Assembly (NCBI GenBank): GCA_963691705.1
Contig: OY829541.1
Location: 69,721,189 to 69,785,188, forward strand
Direction: 5' to 3'
Origin: Viola odorata
Taxonomy: Eukaryota; Streptophyta; Magnoliopsida; Malpighiales; Violaceae
DNA length: 64,000 nucleotides
The notes beneath the pieces were generated by a model, which did no database searches, had not been told where the DNA came from, and saw only the letters and a program-made list of their open reading frames with translations. This document shows positions 56,473 through 64,000 of the stretch, one piece after another (position 1 is the stretch's first letter; each line of letters opens with the position of its first letter). Made by a program: the position numbers and the translations under genes.

Positions 56473-59400
56473 ATGAGGAAACTGTGTCCGAATTATGACA
56501 AGATAGATGGGCTTGAAACTGTGTTGGAGGTGCCCATACCTGAAGAAATGTTCACCAACATGGGCAACAACTCGGCTTCTCGATGGCATAGCATGCGTGC
56601 ATTGATGCGAGCTCAAACCGCTGAAAACAAATCATCTCATCTTCAAGCCAAATCCAACAATGAATTCTTGGCATTGCTCAAAACCGTTGGCTCACCTCTC
56701 ATTCCATTCCAAGTTGACCCCAATCTCCCTCTCAATCGCCCCGTTAAAAAAGGTTCCATTGTATGTATGATCCTAATTCCATCTCCTCCTTCATTATTCA
56801 TACTTTCGAGTGATTATTAAGTACATCAAATGTCCAAAACACACATAGGTTCTAAAAAATCAAGTAAAAAACATTTTCAATTGACCTCTAGTAGAGTGGG
56901 CGACTGTTCACTCAATTTGTGTAATTAATTGAAATACATTACTTTCTTTCTAAATTTATTCATATGGGTTCTAAAAAAGCCATCTCAATCAATTCATGAA
57001 TTATATTTGTGTTATTGGTAAAATTGTTGGATACTTGACAAAGTCTGAAGTTGAATAAGTCAAGCGATTATTTAGGAGTTGATTAAGTAAAACTTTGTTA
57101 GAGTTTGTTTCCGGTTTTTGTTCCTGCAATTTTTGTTGCAGTTCTCTTTTCAGTTGTTGTAAGGCTTATAAAAGCCATTCTTCTTTGAGTCAGTAAAAGT
57201 AAGATCTAGACTATATTTCACATATTGAGCAAAGTTAAGGTTCTGGTTTCTTTTATCTGGTAGCGGAGCTGAATATTGTGAGTGTTTGAGAGGAAAAACA
57301 CTACAGAGAGAATGGGAGACGCTGCTGGAAATTTCACTTCACCTGCAGTACCAAAATTCGATGGAGACTACGACCACTGGAGCCTACTCATGGAGAATCT
57401 TCTCCGTTCCAAGGAGTACTGGTGCGTCATTCAACTAGGGCTTGAAGATCTGAAAGGAATCGAGACTTCAAATCCGGCACAACAGAAGGCGCTTGATGAA
57501 GCAGAACTGAAGGATCTTAAGGCGAAAAACTACTTATTTCAGTCCATTGACAAGGCCATTCTCAAGACGATTACTCAGAAAGACACGGCCAAACAATTGT
57601 GGGAGTCAATGAAAGTCAAGCATCAAGGGACTGCCAGAGTGAAGCGTGCGCAACTTCAAAGGCTAAGGAAAACTTTCGAAACTTTGGAGATGAAAGCCGG
57701 AGAAAGTGTGGCAAAATACTTTGCTAGAGTCATGGAAACAACGAATGACATGAAGAACTGTGGTGAAAGCATGGATGATGTTAAGATTGTGGAAAAGATT
57801 CTACGAAGTCTCACAGAAAACTTCAATTTTGTGGTCTGCTCTATCGAAGAATCTAAGGATATCGATAGTCTTTCGGTTGATGAGTTGCAGGCGTCCCTAC
57901 AAATTCATGAAGGCAAGGTGACTGAGAAGAGAAGTGAAGAGCAGGTCCTGCAAGTGGAGAATGAGACAAGGAGCGCTCGAGGAAGAGGAAGATGGAGTCC
58001 TCAGAGAGGAAGAAGCAGTGACAGGGGGCGAGGGAGAGGCAGATCATTCGTGAATCGATTAGCCATCAACTGCTTCAGATGTGGAAAAGTGGGTCATTAT
58101 CAGTTCGAGTGCACTAGTATGGCGAAAGGAGTCAATTACGTCGAGTTCGACGAAGTAGAGGAGTTGTTATTGATGGCACATGTTGACATGAGTAATGTAA
58201 AAAAAGAGGGAATGTGGTTTCTCGACTCCGGATGTTCTAACCATATGACTGGAGAGAAGTCTTGGTTTGTGGAGCTAGATGAGAGCTTCAAGCACGCTGT
58301 TCGTTTGGGAAATAGTTCAAGACTGTTTGTTCAAGGCAAAGGGAAGATCAGAATGGAGGTGGAAGGGATCACACAAGTTATAACTGACGTCTACTATGTT
58401 CCAAATCTCACCAACAATTTGCTGAGCATTGGACAACTACAGGAGAAGCAGTTGACGATTCTGATAAAAAATGGTGTATGCAAGATATTCCACTGTCAAA
58501 GAGGATTAATTATGGAGACACAAATGACAGGAAACCGCATGTTCATGGTTCATGCCTTGAAGAAACCAGTGAATGAGAGCTGTCTTAAGGTGGAGGAGGA
58601 AGATTTATCTTCCCTGTGGCATAGAGGATTTGGACACTTGAACATCAAGTCCATCCAACTCATGCAAAAGAAGGAGATGGTGAAAGGGTTGCCAAATTTT
58701 CAAGACAAAGATAAGGTGTGCACAGTGTGTAATGTGGGGAAGCAACAAAGAGGCAAGTTCCAAAAGAAGAGCAAATAGAGAGCAACAGAGAAATTGGAGC
58801 TGATTCATGCGGATCTATGTGGACCAATCACTCCAATTTCACACAGTGGTAAACGCTATTTGCTGGTGCTTGTTGATGATTTTTCTCGGAAAACTTGGAT
58901 CTATTTTCTTGCGGAAAAATCAGAAGCTTTTGAAACATTCAAAATGTTTAAAAGCTTTGTGGAGAAGGAAGCTAAGACTGTTATTAGAGGGCTGCGCACA
59001 GATAGGGGAGGAGAATTCACATCTGACAGCTTCAACAAATTCTGTAGAGAGCAAGGAATAAAGCGACAATTGACTGCGGCATACACCCCTCAACAAAATG
59101 GAGTAGCAGAGAGGAGAAATCGTACAATCATGAATATGGTTCGTTGCTTACTGTCTGAGAAGGAGATGCCGAGGTCTCTGTGGCCTGATGCAGCTAGATG
59201 GACAGCTCATGTTTTAAACCGAAGCTATACTAAAGCCATCAAAGGCAAGGTTCCTGAAGAAAGATGGACAGGGATTAAGCCGAAGGTTGATTACTTTAGA
59301 GTGTTCGGGTCAGTCGCACATGTCCATATCCCGGCTCAAAAGCGGATAAAGCTCGATGATCGCAGTCACAGATGCATCTTACTTGGAGTGAGTGATGAAT

Positions 59401-62400
59401 CCAAGGCGTATCGTTTGTACGATCCAGTCACAAAGAAAATCACTGTAAGCAGAGACGTCATATTTGAAGAAGATGCTAAGTGGGTCTGGGATTTGAGCAC
59501 TCCAGAGGAAAACGACCTTGCTTGGGGAGGTGATGGGGTTTTTGATGGAGAGGAAACTGATGAGGGGGAAGAACCTGCAACTGTTGAAGCAGAAAATGGT
59601 GTTGCAGCAGAAACAGAGGAGATAGTTGAGGCTCCAAGCGCAGAAAACCAAGGGGTCGAGTTTGGTGAACAGACAAAAAGGGCAAGAAAACAACCCATTT
59701 GGATGCAAGATTTCGTAAGTGGAGAAGAAAGTGAAGAAGAAGAGATGAATTTAGCGTTTTACATCTCCAATGACGATCTAGTGAACTTCTATGAGGCTGA
59801 AAAGGAAGAGAAGTGGAAAGAAGCTATGAAAATGGAGATTCAGTCCATTGAAAAAAATCAAACGTGGGAGCTGGTCAATCTGCCGTATCAAGCGAAGGTC
59901 ATTGGTGTTAAATGGGTATACAAGACGAAGCTAACTGAAGAAGGGAAAGTAGAGAAGTACAAGGCACGGTTGGTAGCAAAGGGTTACTCTCAAACTGCTG
60001 GAGTGGACTATACAGAGGTATTTGCACCAGTTGCTCGATGGGATACAATACGGAGTATCTTGGCAGTAGCAGCTCAACGAGGTTGGTATGTTTATCAGCT
60101 TGATGTTAAAAGTGCTTTTTTGTATGGGGAGCTCAAAGAGGAGGTCTATGTAGCACAACCTGAAGGTTTTATCAGAGCAGGGGAGGAAGATAAAGTCTAT
60201 CGCTTGAGAAAAGCTCTCTACGGTTTGAAACAGGCTCCACGGGCTTGGTTTAGCAGAATTGAAAGCTATTTCAAGAAGGAGGGATTTGAGAAAAGCAGCT
60301 ATGATCACACTTTGTTTTTTAAGAAAACAGAGACCAAAATTTTGGTAGTAAGTCTTTATGTTGATGATTTGATATTCACTGGGAATGATGAGCAGTTATG
60401 TGCTGATTTCAAGTTTTCAATGCAAAGAGAATTTGAGATGACTGACATGGGGAAAATGAAGTTTTTTCTTGGAGTGGACGTTCATCAAAGCAGTGACGGG
60501 ATACATATTAGTCAGACAAAATATGCAAAAGAAGTTCTAGAGAGGTTTGACATGGGAAGCTGCAATTTAGTCAGAAATCCCATTGTTCCCGGAGCAATTA
60601 TCGGAAAGGAAGGGAGTAATGGGGTCGATGCAACACTCTACAAGCAGCTTGTGGGATGTCTAATGTATCTTACGGTAACAAGACCTGATCTTATGTTTGT
60701 AGTGTGTTTGATAGCACGTTTCATGGCAGATCCAAAGGAAGAACATATGATGATTGCGAAGAGAGTCCTTAGGTACTTAAGAGGAACCTTGGATTTTGGT
60801 GTTCTTTACGGAATATCACCAACCATGAATTTGGTGGGATACACGGACAGTGATTACGCTCGAGACGTGGACGATCGGAAAAGCACCTCCGGGTATGTGT
60901 TTATGTTGAATGGGGCAGCGATATGTTGGAGTTCAAGAAAACAAGACATTGTTACCTTGTCTTCCACTGAGGCAGAGTATGTTGCAGCAACCTCTTCAGC
61001 ATGTCACTGTGTTTGGTTGAAAGGAATGTTGCAGGAGCTAAATGCAGTGCGTGAAGATTGTGTTACGATCATGTGTGACAACAGCTCAACGATCAAGTTG
61101 TCAAAGAATCCAGTCATGCACCGAAGAACGAAGCACATTGATGTAAGGTACCACTATCTGCGTAATCTGTCAAATGAAGGAATCATGAAGCTGGTTTTTT
61201 GTGGAACAAATGATCAAATTGCAGACATTATGACTAAGCCTATCAAGCTTGATCAGTATGAGAAGCTTAGGTGGTCACTTGGAGTTCGCAAATTGAAAGA
61301 TTAAACTGATGCAGGCATTTCAGTTTAAGGGGAGGAGTCAAGCGATTATTTAGGAGTTGATTAAGTAAAACTTTGTTAGAGTTTGTTTCCGGTTTTTGTT
61401 CCTGCAATTTCTGTTGCAGTTCTCTTTTCAGTTGTTGTAAGGCTTATAAAAGCCATTCTTCTTTGAGTCAGTAAAAGTAAGATCTAGACTATATTTCACA
61501 TATTGAGCAAAGTTAAGGTTCTGGTTTCTTTTAAAAATACATTATTTTGTTTTGAATCCATCCAGATAAATCCTATTAAAAAAAAAATACTTCAACCAAG
61601 TCTTCAAGTGCATTATTTTGTTCTGAATCCGTCACTTCAATCGATTTCTGAAGCGTGCGAATTGTGCATTCGGTGTAAACTAATAAAATTTGGTAATGTT
61701 TCAGGAATCTTCTACGGCGAAATACATAGTGCAACAATATGTGGCGGCAACCGGAGGGCCAGCGGCATTGAGTTCGTTGAACAGCATGTATGCGATGGGG
61801 CAGGTTACGATGGCCGGGTCAGAAATGCAGCAAGGCGACGACAGTGTGCACGCAGGAGGGAAAGCTGAGGTTGGTGGGTTTGTGCTATGGCAAAAGAATC
61901 CTGATTTGTGGTATCTCGAACTCGTTGTCTCCGGTAACAAAGTCAGCGCCGGTAGCGATGGTAAAGTGGCTTGGAACCAATCCTCCTCTCAAGCTTCTCA
62001 TGCTATTCGCGGTCCACCGCGGCCGTTGCGTCGGTTCTTTCAGGTAATTGTCTGATTTGAATACAGATTAGTCTCGTAAACTATAAATTATCGTCATATA
62101 TGATAATTTTTGAATTTTAACTTAAAAAAATATAATTGAGGGATAATTTTAGTTTAATTTTACTAAAAGAGTAATAGCCGTAAACTGTTATCTTAAATAG
62201 AACAATTTTTAGTCTCAACCAGAAAAAAATTGAAAGATAACAAGGTTGATGTTGTTAAAGGAGCTGTAATACGGTGGTATTGTTTGGAAAATATAGTCCA
62301 GAACTAGTCTTCTAACTATATTTTCTCATTAAAAAATGTTGAAGTCTTCTTTTTACTTGTGATTTTATATAGCAAAATGTCTAATGATGTGAATGAAAAA

Positions 62401-62981
62401 AATTACTAATGAATTTGTAATTCGGTTTTAAGAAAAAGTCATGAACTAATTATCGACTTGGAGTATTTTGTCGTTAGGGATTGGATCCTAGGTGCACTGC
62501 CAACTTGTTCTTAGAAGCGTTATGCATTGGAGAGAAGAGGGTAAATGAAGATGCTTGTTTCGTTCTAAAGCTAGAAACTGGGCCAAACATCCTCGAAGCC
62601 CAAAGTTCACCTAACACCGATGTTGTCCACCACACGATCTGGGGATACTTTAGCCAACGGACAGGATTGCTTGTAAAATTTGAGGATACAAAATTGGTGA
62701 AGATGAAGCCCATCAAGGGAAACGACGACGTTTACTGGGAGACAACTATAGAGACATTGATTGGAGATTATAGATACATTGAAGGGATTAACATAGCACA
62801 TAGTGGCAAGACGACGGCGTTGCTACATAGATATGGAGAGACACGTAGTCACAAGAGGAAGATTGAGGAAACTTGGAGGATTGAAGAAGTTGATTTTAAT
62901 ATTTGTGGGTTGTCAATGGAATGCTTTTTACCTCCCGCTGATCTAAACAAAGACCAAGATGGTGGAGAGCAATGTCAATAA
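56473..62981 (+). CDS. DUF620 family protein, intron 1 invaded by a copia element
   Basis: Three exons (56473-56760, 61705-62043, 62478-62981), all phase 0, encode 376 residues. Motifs are typical of the plant DUF620 family: MRKLCPNYDKIDGLETVLEV at the start, YVAATGGPAALSSLNSMYAM, FVLWQKNPDLWYLELVVSG, GPPRPLRRFFQGLDPRCTAN, VVHHTIWGYFSQRTGLLVKF and a C-terminal RIEEVDFNICGLSMECFLPP. The fold is lipocalin/LolA-like in related families, but its biological role is unknown. Exons and splice sites are intact. Intron 1 is 4.9 kb, of which 4.5 kb is the copia element. The ATG at 56473 fits the family N-terminus. Confidence 0.9.
57025..57255 (+). repeat. 5' LTR of the copia element
   Basis: 231 bases. 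It has a promoter-like ggcttataaaagccattc at ~57162. It differs from the 3' LTR by one substitution in the shared 196 bases and by 35 extra bases at its start. Confidence 0.88.
57312..61304 (+). pseudogene. Copia Gag-Pol polyprotein with one internal nonsense codon
   Basis: One reading frame spans 57312-61304 and is broken only by TAG at 58776-58778. In order it has a UBN2/DUF4219-type Gag, a zinc knuckle CFRCGKVGHYQFEC, an aspartic protease (FLDSGCSNHMTG), GAG-pre-integrase (HRGFGHLN, then CTVC) and integrase (DRGGEFTS, YTPQQNGVAERRN). Reverse transcriptase (QLDVKSAFLYGEL, YGLKQAPRAWF, LYVDDLIF) and RNase H (GYTDSDYA, SSTEAEYVA) complete it. Protease-integrase-RT-RNase H order defines Ty1/copia. 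The stop lies between pre-integrase and integrase, so integrase and RT cannot be made from this copy without readthrough. All other domains look complete. Confidence 0.92.
61338..61533 (+). repeat. 3' LTR of the copia element, 5'-truncated by 35 bp
   Basis: Identical to the 5' LTR except for one T/C difference, but it starts TCAAGCGATT. The expected first 35 bases are missing precisely between two AGT trinucleotides, directly after the polypurine tract. Ends TTCTTTTA before the AAAAT duplication. Confidence 0.85.
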
Positions 62982-63240
62982 TGATTGCAAATTATTATTT
63001 TCTTTTGTTTTGTTCTTTCCTAAATTAGTTAGATGGGCAAAACAAAGGATCAAAAAGAAAGAAGATGTGTAAATATAGGTACAATTGTAAGATTTTCTTT
63101 GATGGACATGGCTATCGAATTTGGACACTTTGGAAAAAATGGCAAAAGAGAATAAGGGTGTGTTTGGCTGTGCTTGAAAGTTATATATATTATATAGATT
63201 CCAATTTTTTCTTTAAATAAAATAACACTAATATGGTTTC
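62982..63240. other. 3' flank of the DUF620 gene
   Basis: Probably 3' UTR and short AT-rich spacer before the snoRNA promoter. No gene seen. Confidence 0.4.
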
Positions 63241-63294
63241 AGCCCAAAACAAACTATTGAGTTTTGAGAAAAGATGTGAGGCCTAATACATTGT

Positions 63295-63425
63295 TGGGCC
63301 AACTTAGAACCAGCCCATTAATTTTCAAACTAGCTGGGCCAAGGTGCAACCCAACAACATTCGAGGTCACATTTCCCTCATGGTGTAGAATAAACCCTAA
63401 TTCATCCCTTATTTAAAGTTTTTAC
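63295..63425 (+). promoter_or_regulatory. Telo-box/site II promoter of a snoRNA cluster
   Basis: Contains TGGGCC at 63295-63300 and 63335-63340 and AGCCCAT at 63312-63318 (site II elements). AAACCCTAA at 63392-63400 is a telo-box, and a TTATTTAAAG at ~63410 is TATA-like. This combination is characteristic of plant ribosomal-protein and snoRNA genes. It lies ~390 bases before the first supported snoRNA. The intervening transcribed stretch holds a C/T-rich leader. Confidence 0.65.
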
Positions 63426-63789
63426 ATAACCTCTTCTCTTCAGCAGTGGCGCTTCCATCTCATTTTTTCTTTCTTATCCTAAATCAATTTCAATGTTTCA
63501 ATTCTTTCCGTTTCATCGCTCTGATCTTTTCATTTCGACTTTGATTTTGATTTTGATTTTGATTTCGATTCGTTTTCTTGCTGCATCTGTTTACCCACTC
63601 TTGTTATCGCAAATACTCAACGATGGAGGAGTTAAAACAGATGCAAAGAGGTAAACGGTTGTCTTACCAACTCATCGCATCTTTAATCTTGCGATGATGT
63701 CAAATGAACGTACCCATATTCTCTCGTTTCTTTTACTAGAGGTTTTGACAATTTTTTGGTAGGTTTTTCAATCTGATTGCTTAGTAGTA

Positions 63790-63883
63790 GAAGTGAAGGC
63801 AAATGATGTTAAAAAATTCTTATCCTACAATCTGAATTTTGATGTAGATCAAAACTCCGCTTATTATCTGATGCCTTCACTTC
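63790..63883 (+). ncRNA. Box C/D snoRNA with two apparent 25S rRNA guides
   Basis: A 12-bp terminal stem (gaagtgaaggca at 63790-63801 with tgccttcacttc at 63872-63883) encloses a C box ATGATGT (63803-63809, one mismatch to RUGAUGA). D' CTGA is at 63832-63835, C' TGATGTA at 63840-63846 and D CTGA at 63868-63871. The guide before D' contains cttatcctaca, complementary to the 25S segment TGTAGGATAAG. The guide before D contains ctccgcttatt, complementary to AATAAGCGGAG near the 25S 5' end (both rRNA segments recalled from memory). C/D snoRNAs direct 2'-O-methylation at the nucleotide paired five bases before D or D', here a U at both sites. Part of a polycistronic cluster. Confidence 0.85.
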
Positions 63884-63919
63884 TGAAAATTCTATTTCTA
63901 GTTTTTGATGTCTGGAACT

Positions 63920-64000
63920 ATATCGATGATGAGATTGAAGCAGACGGGCGGTCTGAACTGATGCCATGTTGATTGTCTGCGTTTTCCATTTATGGAACTT
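63920..64000 (+). ncRNA. U43: U43-like box C/D snoRNA, truncated by window end
   Basis: Canonical C box ATGATGA at 63926-63932. The guide gacgggcggt (63943-63952) is directly followed by D' CTGA (63953-63956). A GTTGATTGTCTGCG block follows, similar to the internal part of U43 snoRNAs. The guide is complementary to ACCGCCCGTC near the 3' end of 18S rRNA, the U43 target. The final D box and closing stem lie beyond the window. It lies about 40 bases after the preceding snoRNA, the usual spacing of plant snoRNA clusters. Confidence 0.78.

Larger units (their letters stand above)
57025..61533 (+). mobile_element. Ty1/copia retrotransposon in intron 1 of the DUF620 gene
   Basis: 4.5-kb element flanked by the 5-bp duplication AAAAT (57020-57024 and 61534-61538). 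The 5' LTR is 57025-57255 (TGTTGGATACTT ... TTCTTTTA). A PBS-like tctggtagcggagc follows. The polyprotein runs to 61304, a polypurine tract aaggggagga lies at ~61327-61336, and the 3' LTR is 61338-61533. It is in the same orientation as the host gene. Confidence 0.93.

Noticed and set aside
58776..58778. Programmed readthrough of the copia TAG
   Set aside because: The position lies between pre-integrase and integrase, not at a Gag/Pol border, and I see no readthrough context; a simple nonsense mutation is more likely.
59366..60308. Minus-strand frames inside the copia element
   Set aside because: Complement of the pol coding region, no independent support.
63690..63775. Possible additional C/D snoRNA (GATGATGT at ~63696, CTGA at ~63769)
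   Set aside because: Boxes are present but there is no complementary terminal stem beside them and no convincing rRNA guide.

Overview
This is a nuclear window from a flowering plant, probably a eudicot. It is AT-rich and has GT-AG introns, plant-specific families (OEP24, OVATE, DUF620, a DYW-class PPR), Ty1/copia and Stowaway elements, and plant-type telo-box and site II promoter motifs. I cannot name the species.

Layout. (1) 1-13.2 kb is a conserved gene block, all on the minus strand. It holds a truncated unknown gene, an At1g75140-type membrane protein, a ten-exon MRC1/claspin-like replication-checkpoint protein and the chloroplast outer-envelope pore OEP24. (2) 13.76-43.05 kb is a locally amplified array. 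Four cystatin-fold-like genes on the plus strand (C1-C4) alternate with three papain-like cysteine-protease genes on the minus strand (P1-P3). C1, C2 and C3 are open and P2 is open. C4, P1 and P3 are broken. Each protease stands head-to-head with the next cystatin-like gene (P1/C2, P2/C3, P3/C4), and both carry copies of the same promoter/leader, so each intergenic region is an imperfect inverted repeat. The array has collected a solo LTR, a nested small retroposon, a LINE tail, Stowaway MITEs and a long-TIR DNA element. Because the copies are paralogous, the empty sites can be read directly. (3) 43.1-45 kb is a decayed DYW-class PPR gene. (4) 48-53.7 kb has a five-exon gene of unknown function with two E2F-type promoter sites, then an OVATE family gene. 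(5) 56.4-63 kb is a DUF620 gene whose first intron contains a young copia element with one internal nonsense codon. (6) 63.2-64 kb is a telo-box/site II promoter followed by box C/D snoRNAs: one with two apparent 25S rRNA guides, then a U43-like one cut by the window end.

How the parts may relate. The MRC1-like gene and the unknown E2F-site gene both look S-phase regulated. The At1g75140-like, MRC1-like and DUF620 genes resemble, from memory, the Arabidopsis At1g75140-At1g75160 neighbourhood, so the protease/cystatin-like array may be a lineage-specific expansion inside an old syntenic block. The most unusual object is that array. A papain-fold protein without prodomain and a cystatin-fold protein are amplified together under a duplicated common promoter, which suggests a co-regulated protease/partner system. 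Enzyme activity and inhibition are inference only: the protease has altered active-site surroundings and the cystatin-like protein lacks the classical inhibitory loop.
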